Made by a program: the position numbers and the translations under genes
In this document: positions 24,701 to 35,382 of the stretch, one piece after another
Layout of the letters: every line of letters starts with the position of its first letter
Position numbering within the stretch: the stretch's first letter is position 1
Notes under the pieces: generated by a model
What the model was told of the DNA's origin: nothing
Databases searched by the model: none
What the model saw: only the letters and a program-made list of their open reading frames with translations
DNA from: Antedon mediterranea
Taxonomy: Eukaryota; Echinodermata; Crinoidea; Comatulida; Antedonidae
Direction of reading: 5' to 3'
DNA length: 64,000 bases
NCBI RefSeq assembly: GCF_964355755.1
Contig: NC_092670.1
Coordinates: 20,459,201 to 20,523,200 of the forward strand

Positions 24701-25001
24701 ACCAATGCTGACCATTACAAGGGTAGCTAATGGAATTGTACTTTCTTGGACAATGACCATCTCTCCAGGATCTGCTGAGGTTGGGTTCTACCATTTATTT
24801 GCTTATCAGGAAATGGACGGGCCACCGAGTACTAGCAATTGGAAAAAGATTGGAGAAGTCAAAGCTCTACCACTTCCGATGGCTTGTACTCTAACTCAGT
24901 TCCAACATGGAAGCATATACCATTTTTCCGTGTGTGCTGTGGATGTCTATGGCAGAAGTGGAGACTTCAGTCAAGATTCTAGTATCAATTTAATCAGTTG
25001 A
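8428..25001 (+). CDS. ATF7IP: activating transcription factor 7-interacting protein (ATF7IP/MCAF) homologue
   Basis: ATF7IP partners the H3K9 methyltransferase SETDB1 in nuclear heterochromatin silencing. Exons, all in phase: 8428-8440, 14596-14626, 15077-15105, 15471-15663, 16645-16706, 17124-20840, 20978-21042, 21132-21272, 21628-21969, 22175-22279, 22522-23334, 23444-23596, 23717-23788, 23906-24019, 24201-25001; 2216 codons (human about 1270). In order: a basic N-terminus; a huge acidic Ser/Lys-rich exon with 24 tandem 11-residue repeats (residues 296-559); a coiled coil (about 1371-1417, ELNKLVAEKFSKLL) placed like the SETDB1-binding region; a SUMO-interacting motif VIDLTDEDD (about 1594); a Pro/Ser/Thr-rich stretch; a second helix (about 1913-1950); a Gln-rich tract; a C-terminal FN3 domain with the family signature KKIGEVKALPLPMACTL. 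The start is fixed by an in-frame TGA immediately upstream; ATG 8431 is equally possible. The first three coding exons are tiny and less certain, and the acceptor at 14595 is AAG. Identity is very sure from the FN3 and SIM. Confidence 0.93.
8482..8600. repeat. cluster of TAGGCCTA/CCTAGG palindromes
   Basis: Overlapping AGGCCTAGGCCT, CCTAGGCTAG and TAGGGCCTA words occur many times within about 120 bp and again at 8709-8810. The same words recur singly through the window (e.g. 32440-32460, 32780-32810, 61650-61760), so this is a genome-wide word bias or simple repeat, not a gene feature. Confidence 0.7.
9906..10553. mobile_element. small inverted-repeat transposon, GTATTGTCCC family, copy 1
   Basis: The left end AAAAATGTATTGTCCCTTTG is inverted at the right end (AAGGGACAATACATCTTTAA). 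The interior shares CATAATAGTTATNNACTTT and CAAAAATTAG with the copies at 47223 and 55521. The copy is longer than the others, probably through an internal insertion around 10.1-10.35 kb. Non-coding. Confidence 0.65.
11723..13619. promoter_or_regulatory. candidate intronic regulatory cluster with CP2/Grainyhead-like sites
   Basis: Three matches to the bipartite CP2/LSF pattern CNRG-N6-CNRG are seen: AACTGGTTCTAACCAGTT (11723-11740, a perfect palindrome), AAACCGGTTTAAACCAGTTT (12925-12944), and a triple site at 13593-13619 (CTGG, CCGG, CTGG each separated by six bases). AACCGGTT is also the core of Grainyhead sites. Function is inference. Confidence 0.3.
15750..15792. repeat. (TA)n microsatellite
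   Basis: A run of alternating TA directly abuts the left end of the Penelope-like fragment. A shorter TA run at 16327-16340 flanks its right side. Confidence 0.85.
15794..16335 (+). mobile_element. Penelope-like retroelement (PLE) 3' fragment with inverted terminal copy
   Basis: A perfect 53 bp inverted repeat joins 15794-15846 and 16231-16283. Between them a 39-codon open frame (15866-15985) ends EERIIVTLGTLAPTGINVQF...FKH-stop, which fits the end of the PLE polyprotein around the GIY-YIG endonuclease (E..I..LGT..P.GIN). Next comes about 230 bp of untranslated tail, then a hammerhead-like motif. A partial inverted copy of the terminal repeat is a usual PLE arrangement. It lies in ATF7IP intron 4, in sense orientation. 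Truncated and not autonomous. Confidence 0.6.
16205..16247 (+). ncRNA. candidate type I hammerhead ribozyme of a Penelope-like element
   Basis: Core CTGATGA at 16212-16218, stem II GGGC-TAT-GCCT (20-23/27-30, last pair G-U) with one extra base after the core, GAAA at 16231-16234, and a minimal stem III C-AT-G followed by TC, predicting cleavage after 16240. Stem I pairs TTTTCAC (16205-16211) with GTTAAAA (16241-16247), six of seven. Such minimal hammerheads with very short helix III are known from PLE terminal repeats. Activity is not shown. Confidence 0.45.
17681..18472 (+). repeat. 24 x 33 bp coding tandem repeat in ATF7IP
   Basis: Twenty-four in-frame 11-codon units, consensus SSDKAKMNSVP alternating with SSDKANISSAP, so units 11-20 form a near-identical 66 bp higher-order repeat. 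The outer units are more diverged (SSNKVK..., SSDQPK..., STDKAK...). This array also creates a long stop-free reading frame on the opposite strand, which is an artefact. Confidence 0.95.
24369..24630 (+). repeat. CAG/CAA-rich Gln tract in ATF7IP
   Basis: In-frame glutamine-rich stretch with regularly spaced Leu and scattered His (QQQLQQQQ pattern). Codons are a mixture of CAG and CAA with CTG/CTT, so it is not a pure trinucleotide run. It lies directly before the FN3 domain. Antisense open frames here are low-complexity shadows. Confidence 0.9.
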
Positions 25002-28000
25002 TAAGTATAGGTATGAAATATACAAGTCTTATTCCACTTCTGTTTTTCCAACAGTTAAAAGAAGTCAAGTCTCAATTCTTACACTGACAAATTTCAACAG
25101 CGATGTCCCTATTATATTATGACATCACAATTGTGCAGTCTATACTGTATTTACATTTATTTGTCTATGCCTAGAATTCCTTTTTTTAAGTCATTTAGGT
25201 GTTTCCATTAAGTCCACTTCACTACAAAAATTGTGATGTAATGTCATCCACATCATTTTTGGATTCTAATGTATTCACATCACTTAGCTGAAGTATAATC
25301 GGTATTGTTGTTCGGACAATATTTTATGCAGTAATACAGTTTAAAAACATTTCCTTCAAGACGAGATATTTGGTTTTATTCTCTGGTATCAGAGATGTTA
25401 AAATATTTATTTTCTGTGCCTCTTATGTTACCATGCTTGACACTAGTGCCATGTCAAGTTCATTTTTTCAACATATATTTTGTCGCAGACTTTGTATGTT
25501 ATGTAAAACATAATTGCTTACCAGTCGCAGGCTCTCAACAACAGTACCAGGAGTTCCTTTTCTTATCGCCAAAAACCAATGCCAAAATTTACCTCATACT
25601 TAGTCTGCCAAGCATGAGTTTAAGTTGGCCTAAGAAGTGATTTAAGTTGGAAGTGGTTTAAACAAAGACATATGAAGTTGTGTATTGGACAAGTATTTGC
25701 AAATATTTTACAATACTTACTGCCACAGTACAGTACTTTGTTTGAGATGTTTTAATTTTCCTAATCTGTAGGAGCAGGTTTTACTGTTCATTTGTGTTCA
25801 AGGAGTATGTCTAGTCGGTGATCATTATATTTTATATGCATAGATCTGCATGCTACCAAGAGAACCCCAATAAAAACTATAACAAGTAAATACAGTATAT
25901 ATGTTGTAAATACAAGTAGCTATAGTAGAATACATTATTTGTAATATGCGATAATGTTAGAAAAAATGTTAGAAAAAATAATTAGATTCTATAGTAATGC
26001 AGTAGTGTAAGGTACTTTATGATGCATGTTATTTTTTGTTGCGGAATACTATTTTGTGTACATTCTAGTGTTTATTCTAGTAATTGTCTTTGAGAGAGGA
26101 TGTACTAGACATATTTTAGGACCAGGCAATTACAATGACGTTGAGTCATTTACTGGCAGGCTAGGTTGTAATAGATTAAACTGATTAGATTGAGAGATTG
26201 AATGTTTCAAAGGAGTATAAGGCAAGCTGCTCTAACTAAAAGGCATCTTCAACTTAGAACTTTTATAAGAAACTTATGTCATCTAAAGCCACTCTATCAA
26301 ACATTTCTACAGAACTTAGTAGCATCTTCGCAATTTTAAGACATCTAGGCATAATCACCTTGACTTGTTTCTTTCCAATCGAAACTCTGCCATTAGAATT
26401 CACACATCTTATATTACCACTTCTTCTTTCAGCTGGTCTGATAATAATCTGCATGATTGTATGAAGTATGTTCTCTTCTGATTTGACTGTATTTATGCTT
26501 GAAGTATGTTATGTATTTATGTCTCCTTCCATGAGTATATGTGTAGCAAGCTTTGACATGAATAACTAAACCATTGCATCATAAATGATTTGAGTAACGA
26601 ATGATTTTAAAATGTTCTCTCAGGGCAATGTACTGCAGCAGCTAATTATCAATGTACAGCTACCACACACTTGAAGATATCAATCATATTCTTGAAACAA
26701 TGTGTTGTTTAATGAATATATTCATACAATTTGTATTACTAAGCATAATGAAAACGTAGTATATACTGTATAGTTTATTTTTGTAGTGTGTAAGTTTATT
26801 TAAAATTACTGTATCTATTTTAAGTTTATTACTGACATTGGGACCAACTAAAATGCAGTGCTTGTTTTTCATAAATGGTACAGGGTTACTTAGTATTAGT
26901 TGACACAGGTGTCTACTATAACAGATTGTGCATACACATGTGATACAAATATTGAATCCAATTCTTTGTATTGTACAGTATTTATAATTCATCTAGTATC
27001 ATAGGCATGTTCTGTAATACAGTGCAACATATGTATCACGTGTGATACCTGTATCATAAAAAGGCACCTCATTATACATGTGTGACAATGGATGGATGTA
27101 ATACTGGATAGATAACGGCATGTGGAGATACAGTACATGGTGAATATGTATAGATTGGGAAAGTTTAACAAACCTGAGCTTCTTAGATCCAAAATGTCCA
27201 GATTTCAGAAAAGTTATAATTTTCATACCATTTATGTTGTTTTATGTAAACCCAACTCATCACTAGTAATAGTGTATATACTGATTAACCAGAATAGTTC
27301 TGGTGCAGATTTGATCAAATAAATAATTGAATTATGATTCTACTGCAGTAATATATCCTACTGTTGTTGGAAAAGTTGTTTTCATGATATAGTGTAATCT
27401 GTAATATTTTAGGATTTGTTGCATTTTTTTAACATATGAAGACATCACAAAAATTCTTGACTTGGATCTGGCTGACTGTATGTTTGTTTATTGTTGATCG
27501 TTATCATTGTAGTGTGAAACAGCCTTTACTGATAGTAATATTAATGTCGTATTGCAGGTCACTATGTATTCTATGATTCTAGAAAAATTTCTTGTTTTAG
27601 TACACATGCATTTTCACAAAATCTGTTGTTTGTTGATACTTGTTAAACCCACTTGTAAAATTAATTTATAATCAATGTTTATACTGTATTAGTTTTCTAT
27701 AATATAATAAAGAAACAATGAATTTTGACTGGTTTTGTTCCTTGTACTGATCTTTAATATGAAACAAGAAAATACATTTGTTTTTGTCATACACTACCAA
27801 TAAGTACAAAGTACAGTATATTGAACTGGTTTACTACAGTACTGTACAGTACGAATAATATACTGTACTGGATAACTAAACATTATCCATTCACAATACA
27901 CTTGGAAATATTAGCGAAAAGAAAAGTCAAACCAAGCTTTTTAGACAATGAAATGTACAGTATTCACTTTTATTTACAATACTTTTTATCAAGGTGATGG

Positions 28001-28319
28001 TATTTCAGTAACTTTTTAAAGTTGGCCATTTTACTGGTACTGTACTGTAAAAAGTACAATAGTAAAACTGTTTAGTTTATCCACCATGTAGGTATACCTC
28101 CATGGTTTATCAGAGCTAGAAGCAACAGGCAAACGCATATGTACAGGTAGCCTTCCCACAATTTATATAAGCAGAGAGATATATCTATGATGACATAAGT
28201 AATATTTACACATGTTCAGGATTGGTGATAATATACAGGTAATTAACTTTAGTTAAATGTGATGCAAAAAAACATGGGTTTATAATACAATAGTAAAACA
28301 AGTAGGCTTCAATGTTTCC
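25002..28319. other. ATF7IP / IFT56 convergent 3' region
   Basis: No further gene seen. It contains the 3' UTRs of both genes. Possible ATF7IP polyadenylation signals AATAAA are at about 25870, 27318 and 27707; the last is followed by a TG-rich tract. On the minus strand an AATAAA (TTTATT on +) lies near 27970 for IFT56. Short ATG frames such as 26684-26992 (-) have no recognisable content. Confidence 0.4.
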
Positions 28320-31300
28320 CTAGCTAATTGGTACTCTGTTATCCTTCGCCCACTTCTTCATTGCTCTGATGATGTACTCGACCTGTGGGTTTCCTGTGTT
28401 CCTTAGAATTTGGAGGATATCTCTGAGCGTTTCTCTGAAAATAAAGAAGAAATGCTTAATTCTGTTTCTCTGATAATATATTTCTTGATGTGACCTCTCA
28501 GACTATGGTATGTTTTCAAGGATCTTCCTAAAAATTCTTGTCATAAAATCTTCACGAGAATTATTCAAGTACTAGCGAGTGATCATGTGGTCTTACCTAG
28601 GTTCATGTCCTGCAATGATCTGTTGAAACACTCCAACGCAAGCTCCACGTTTGCCTTCCCAATATTCAGGGTTAGGATCAAGTCGCTCAAGTGTATCAAA
28701 AGCTTTTGCTGCATAATAAAACTGACCCATCTAAAAAGAGAAAACAATGGTACAGTACTGTATATTGATGACAACAGTTACTTGAGATTTGTCAAAATCA
28801 TCAGAACAGCTTTAGTTCAAGATCAAGTGCCTTGAGCACTTTGTGGATATGTGCGATTTATAAATCTTATTATCTTATCTTCAAGTAAAAGCTATCCTAC
28901 AACAAAGACGATTCCAATGCCTTACTTTGTAGCAATCATTGCCAATCAGCTGCAGTAAACTGAAAGATTCTCCTGATGTCTCCATCTTCAGGTACAACTC
29001 CCAGGCCAGACGAGCCTTGCGGTTCATTATATCTGTAAAACACCACCATAATGTGTGATTGTGACAGGCATAGTACTGTACTGTACATATACACAAGACC
29101 AATTTGAGGATTTACTTACAGCATCTTGCAAGCCAGCTTAGATAGATGTAGTCTTTTTTGATCTTCTCACTCTGAATTAGAAGAAAAATCTGAAAGAAAA
29201 CATTATACAATGATTAGAAAAGAAATGGAGCTAGGATTAAATCCTGCAGGCTGTATAAGACTACAGTAGGACAACAATTTCTTCAGACCAACTTGTCTTG
29301 TCTGGGTGTTCTGTCAATAAGTATCTGGTTAAATTGTGTCTCCCAGAAGTAGTTGCATGATGTCAGTGAATGGAGGTGTACTATAACTTTAGTCCAGTAA
29401 TACTGTATAAGGTTTGACATCAAATAAATTGCAACAAAATATTTTATTGTTTTATCTAGTTTTTCAAAAATAGGACAAACTCGGAGCACAGGAAGGGTCT
29501 AATTTGCAAACTTACCTCTTCAGCTTCTTTGAAGTTTCCAGCCGTAGCCTTTGCTTGGGCGTAGTTGAAGTTGAAAGAGTCATCATTATAGAAATAACTC
29601 TACAAGAGCAAATATAAATCGCATAGATGAGGTTATAGTTAAACACCTTCTGTGATTTCAAAGTCATTTCATAAATGATATTTGATAAAGTTTTTAATTG
29701 ATATAAAAATATTTGCTTACTTTGACAGAGTTCAGATAGATCAAAACATCTTCAAATTGCTTTAAGAGAAAGAAGCACGACGCCATGCACTGTCTACCTG
29801 GTATTGTATCTAAATAAAGGAAGAAATACAACATTTATGATATTTTGCATCTTGTCTGATGTTCAGTATTCATTGATTTGATTGAAAGACAGTCTTACCA
29901 CATTCACTTGCAGAGCCTCCAACTAGTTGAAAGTACTGTTGAGCAATCTTTAAATGTTCTCTCTGAAAATATATGAAAGTCATTAGTCAACAAAACACAA
30001 TGCTTGCCATACAATCTTGATGGCAGTCCTTTACACGCAAACAAAAATACCAAACATTATACTAACAGATTGTGTGTCTTGTCCCAGAGTGGCATTTACA
30101 ACCCCTTTTAATATGTACTCCTGAGGGGTGGTTGGCTCGACATCTTTCACTAGTGCATAGGCTTCATTCACATCATCTGTTAAAAGAAAATAATATTATT
30201 CTAACAAACGTTGTGGAAAATGTATAGACAAAATTACTGAGGTGTGCCCATATATGGACATGATGTTGTCATATCACTACCATATTTTGGCATGTCACCA
30301 CAGTATTTTTTTTGTAAAACTAGTTTGATAGTGTAGACAGAGCTTTAAATTTAGTTTTGATATAAAATTGATTCTAACCTTGTCGGAGGTGATAGATTAC
30401 AAGATTTAACCTAGCTTCTGGAATCACATCTATCAGTGGAGGTAGTATTTGAAGTGCACCTTCGCCACTACGAAATACAACCTGAAAAAAGGATAACAAA
30501 TAGTACTGTAAATCAGGTTGTTCTTTTGGTTTCTTTGAATAAAATCAAAGCACCTATCATAGCATGATATCAACCTGTAAGCATGGACCTCCATGCTGTA
30601 AAATTTTCAACGGGGTATGTCAATAAAATTTGACTACATAACAAAATTCCTTAAGATTTCAAATGATAGTTTATTAAAAAACACACCAAGTTATGTTTGA
30701 TTAGATCTTGAGCATACGTAAATGATGGTGAAGCTAGGTCTTGTAAGTTTTTCAGCTCAGCCTGAAAGAAAAGGTGTTTTTTTTTATTAATTAAATGAAC
30801 AATAGCTGTTGTAGTTGATTGATAGAAGAAATGTGTCAAGGTGATTACACACCTCAGCAGCCTTTCCATTGTACAGTCTGAAGTGGTTACAAGCCTTGAG
30901 GTTGAGTGCCACAGCACTATCTGAAAAGTTCTGCAGGTATACCGCAAGTACCTCTTGTGACACATCGTAGTAATCTAACTTGTAATAACACAGCGCTACA
31001 TAGACGTTAAGAGCAAGCGAGTCTCTGAAAAACAAATTAAAATAGTTACTAATAGAGAGAGATTTGTGATGATATGCACCTTGGTTATATGCAAATGAAT
31101 CATTTAAATATGGATCTATATACAGGTATAGTGTGTCAAAACAAACCCATAAGTGTTCAAAGATTGGTGACATAATTAATTACTGCATCAACGGCATTGG
31201 CTGTAAAAGGCCTTTTACTGTACCTGTTGTCTAGTAATATTCTTTTGTATATATCTATAGCTTCTTGGTAGTGGCTTCGGAGATAGTGAATTGATGCCAA

Positions 31301-33088
31301 ACTTAGCTGATCTTCTATCTTATCTTGCAACTCTTGGTGGTATTGCATCAAACGCTTCTCATCATTAAACTAAAGACAAAAAAATGATTGTTGCATATTA
31401 GAAGAAATAAGAAATTGTAAATCTGAAAACAAAAACAGAGGAACTTTAAATATATTTTTTACAGCTTTAATTTGTATTGATGCTTTTTATACCTTTTGTG
31501 ATAAGTGAAACTGCAATCTGTTTTGTAAACTGTTCTGTGGAGCTAAAAATAAAAACAAATATTTTAAAAAAAAATAGCATGAAACACTTAAATGTATATT
31601 TACAATAAAAATGAATATGCACCTATTATCAGAGGGAATCACAGATAAAGGTTTGGGTTAAGAAGGACAAAAGGAAAGTGTTTGCATAGGGGAAAGAAAG
31701 AAAGAAATTGTCCCTATGGTTAGAAAAGGCAGTACCGTATTATACAACTAGGAAAAGGGGTGTATGAACCTTTAGATACGGCTGTGTCAGCCTCCCTGTA
31801 CATTCCTAGGAAGAAGTAACAGCAACCAAGATTGCACCAAAGGTCAGGATTACAAGCCTCCTTCCGCGTCAAGCGTTCATACTCCTCCATTGCTCTCTTG
31901 TAATCACCCAGATGAAATGCACAGTATGCAATCCAACTGTCTTGCTCATCACTACCTTTGCCATTATTTCTGGTAAACTGGAGAAAATAAAATTATAAAA
32001 TCATTAAATGAAAATAACGGAGCCTATACCTTTTCAATTACTATATATATCAAAGATAAAAGATTTATCTGGTGATATTTTCATTCTCTTCTGTTAATAC
32101 ATTTTACAAAACATAAAAGTTTGATTCAAATTTTGTACCAACATAAATGAATATATTATTAGGAAGTGTAAGGATTTTATATTTAATTAATATTTGTATT
32201 GTCTATTACTTCTAAAAGGGTAATAGCGCCAGTATAGTCTCTCAGCTGCAAGAACTCATCAAGTGTTGGCATCTGTTTCTTTTTTTTATTTTCTTGTGAA
32301 GCTGGTGTTGTACTGCCAGGCCCTGTGGCCGGCTTTTGCCTTGAGAGCATCTGAAATTATACAAAATCAAGTAATACTATTAATTTTAGTTACATGTTGT
32401 TGTTAGTTATTGTTAGTTACTTTGAAAGAGTTATGAGTATATGCTAGGCTAGGCCTAGTCCTACCCAGTCTCACTCTCTTCATGGTTCTGGTGGTAGAAC
32501 AAGTCATCTCAGATAAGGACTATAAACCGTAGGTCCAGTGTACACATAGCTCATGTGCACTTAGTACACCTAGTACATCTTTCGAGATGAGCAGAGGGTT
32601 ACCCCGGTGTACTACTCCACACAAACACAGCCACTGTGCAATTGGGACTGGACCGTTTTAGTGTGTTTACCACCTGTTGGTTCAAATCTTTCACTAAGAG
32701 AGCTAGTGAGAAGTTGAATAAATAAAAATAAATAAAATAAAGTGCAAGTATTATTTTATTTATTAATATTAGAGAGTATAGGCCTAGGCCCTAGGCCCTA
32801 GTCTAGCCTACTGAGTATTAAGATGTCAAAAAGTGTTTTGATATTTATATCTTACAATCATATTGCAAACATATTTCTAAACAATAAGGGTTATAAGTCA
32901 TTATAGAAAACGTCATGGTTTGTGTACTTTAGTGGGCTTAGTTCGCCGTTGCTATGGACGCTACAGCTAGGCCTGTCAGTAACATCCGCCTACATTTTCC
33001 ACACACCACGTCTCACGACAAAACGGCATTAGACCGGCTACACATAACATTATCTAACTATTTACTAAGGCTAGCTTAAACTTACCAT
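28320..33088 (-). CDS. IFT56: intraflagellar transport protein 56 (IFT56/TTC26)
   Basis: A TPR-repeat subunit of the IFT-B complex, which carries cargo along cilia. Sixteen in-phase exons (minus strand): 33086-33088, 32210-32350, 31770-31977, 31493-31542, 31224-31369, 30853-31024, 30687-30761, 30379-30481, 30067-30176, 29899-29962, 29721-29809, 29516-29599, 29120-29189, 28926-29032, 28597-28730, 28320-28434; 556 residues, matching the family (human 554). The start [11 protein letters not shown] is the family start; the first ATG is the only codon of exon 1, directly before a GTAAGT donor, and exon 2 begins with the second ATG. Strong blocks: [83 protein letters not shown]-terminus [18 protein letters not shown]. 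Divergent from the downstream G-alpha gene. No missing pieces. Very sure. Confidence 0.97.
30239..30347. mobile_element. MITE, CTCTGTCTACACTATCAAA family, copy 2 (left end lost)
   Basis: In the IFT56 intron between exons 8 and 9. It retains the right terminal repeat (GATAGTGTAGACAGAGCTTT) and the interior GTGCCCATATATGGACATGA block. The left terminal repeat is missing. Confidence 0.7.
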
Positions 33089-33460
33089 TGTGAAAAAATT
33101 ATTTTCTTACAAATGATACACACATAAATTTAAAGAGGGAGCCCCGTTCTGCGATTTATAGTTTTCAAAATTATAAACAGTCAAAAATCAACATTTATAT
33201 GATATTTTTCTACCACACAGCAACAAACTTATCATCAAAATAAATAAAATGGAATGTTCTACTTATGACCGTTGAGGGGGCTAAACCAAAAATTTGAATA
33301 ATGTATATCGCGCCCTCTATAATTTTACGACGGTCACGGTTTAGTGAATTTCAGGATTAGGGTTGTAAACAAACGATAAACAGAAACAGAAAGTATTTGT
33401 CTGGTTTTTGTTTGGTTGAAAGGGAGCTTTTCATCACTTGCATTAAGGTATATTTTCTAT
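33089..33460. promoter_or_regulatory. divergent promoter region of IFT56 (-) and G-alpha (+)
   Basis: IFT56 starts at 33088 on the minus strand. A likely non-coding first exon of the G-alpha gene lies at about 33355-33448, ending CATTAAG before a GTATATTTT donor. The short gap suggests a shared bidirectional promoter. No core promoter element or RFX X-box could be assigned with confidence. Confidence 0.35.
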
Positions 33461-33803
33461 AATTGTTAGTTATGTAATTATAAGTTAACTATCTACAACT
33501 ATAATATTTATTTTATATTTTTACAATTATATTTCGAACAATGCCAGGCAGATTGAAAACCAGCATGTGGTAGTGCGTGTGTCAGTGTGATGGATGATTT
33601 ATCACTGATTTGCTGGTACTACAAACGATACTGATTTTAGCTTGCTGGGACACAGAATATTGATTTTAAGGAATCATAAGCTACTATAGTATTATTAGTT
33701 ATTTTATAATTAATTAATTTTGAATTGTATTTGTTAATGACAATGCAACATTTGTTTAAAATTTATTTAAATTACATTTATTATTAATATTTATATTATT
33801 GAT

Positions 33804-34625
33804 GTTATGCGCGATTTGAACGATTTGCGCAATTTAAAATTGCGCAAAGAATTCTTGCGCAATTTGAAATTGCGCAAGGATTTTCTTGCGCAATATTAAA
33901 TTGCGCAATTAACTTGCGTAATTTCAAATTGCGCAAGAAAATCCTTGCGCAATTTCAAATTGCGCTGCACAATTTGTAAATTGCGCAAGATAGTTCTTGC
34001 GCAATATGACACCTTTGCGCAATTTGAAAACAAACTGTTTGTTATTTTTATTATTGTACTCATTTGTTGTTGAGAATGGTACCGAAAGGTCGATCTTTTT
34101 TGTCATTAAATTTAATTTTTAAGTTAAATAGTAAACGTCTAATAATTCGTAATAATTATTGTTTCTAAAAAAAATCCAATCGTTATTAGTCTTATTAATC
34201 GTCATTAGTACTGATATTTGAATTGAAATTATTATATTACTATTGGTATTTATTTATGCCTTCTCCTCATATTATGTGTGAATATGGTATTTTATAGAAC
34301 CATTGGGAATTCGAGATTTTTTTTATTCGGAAAGAAAAATTCGGGAGGGAGGCTCCCGGGAGGGTAAGGAAAAGCGATATTATCTTCAATTTTGAATCAT
34401 TCTTAGAAATTACTAAAAAAATATGGGTGTGCATGATTTCACAATCTGTCAAAAAACCTTGCGCAATTTGCAGATTACTTGCGCAATTTAATACGTTGCT
34501 TGCGCAATTTGAAACACATGTTTCAATTCAAATTGCGCAAGGAATTTTTTGCGCAATTTTAAATTGCGCAAGAAAATCCTTGCGCAATTTCAAATTGCGC
34601 AAATCGTTCAAATCGCGCATAACAT
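33804..34625. mobile_element. foldback element with ATTGCGCAA repeats, copy 1
   Basis: Terminal inverted repeats begin TGTTATGCGCGATTTGAACG and end with the reverse complement (CGTTCAAATCGCGCATAACA). Inside each end are arrays of short units built on TTGCGCAATTTNAAATTGCG. The flanks TTGA and TCGA may be a 4 bp target duplication with one change. No transposase frame. The same family is at 61878-62745 in opposite orientation, sharing the GATTGTGAAATCATGCACAC inner block. Confidence 0.8.
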
Positions 34626-35382
34626 CGATATTATTTTATTAAAATATTTTGTAACAAAATTTATATTTTTTGACAGTGACTCCATACTTAACATAGAGTT
34701 CTTACAAAGATTGAACTTTTCAACACTTTTGCATAAGCTAAATCTAATATAACAGTAGACAAATTTACCATATCTGGAAAACTGGTTTTGAAAAATTAAA
34801 TGTCATCATCACCAATAGATCAATAAAATCGTTACGATAAAACGTCATTTGGTCAGATTTGTGAGATAGTTATCACATAAAAAGATGAAAACTTTTATAA
34901 TTTTGTTTTTGCAGAAAAAAGTGAATTTATCGTCATAGTTTATCGTGTGTAGTATAAATGGGTCTCTTCTGCTGAATTCTAGCAGATAAAATGTTAACTG
35001 TACCTTCCATCATACTTGGGAGGTCTCCCCTCATTAAAATTAAAATTACATTTGATCACTTTTCCAGCAAAAAGTGTTTAATTTTGATTGAATGCCCAGA
35101 TTAACATGCAATTTATTTCTCTTCATTTGTAGGTCATTGCTCTTATAAATTTTCACCCAGCAAGCATCCAACTACAGTTGATTATTCAAACTGGGTTCCT
35201 ACTCACTGAACGATGGAGTATATACTTAAAATGGCCGAGAATGGTTAACTCTGACTATTAAATGGACATTATAAAATATATGCAAAAAGAAACGATTGTT
35301 TTAACACAAATATATTACCGATTCAATGATTTGGGAGTGCTCATTTTAATTTGACCATTTGTTTTGACTAAACTTTTTTAAC
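34626..35382. other. G-alpha 5' intron remainder
   Basis: No exon or recognisable repeat found between the foldback element and the G-alpha start codon. The ATG at 35383 is preceded by stops in all forward frames nearby. Confidence 0.3.

Noticed and set aside
33804-34625. CRISPR-like array of GCGCAATTT repeats
   Set aside because: Units are palindromic, irregular in spacing and lie inside terminal inverted repeats; the host is a eukaryote.
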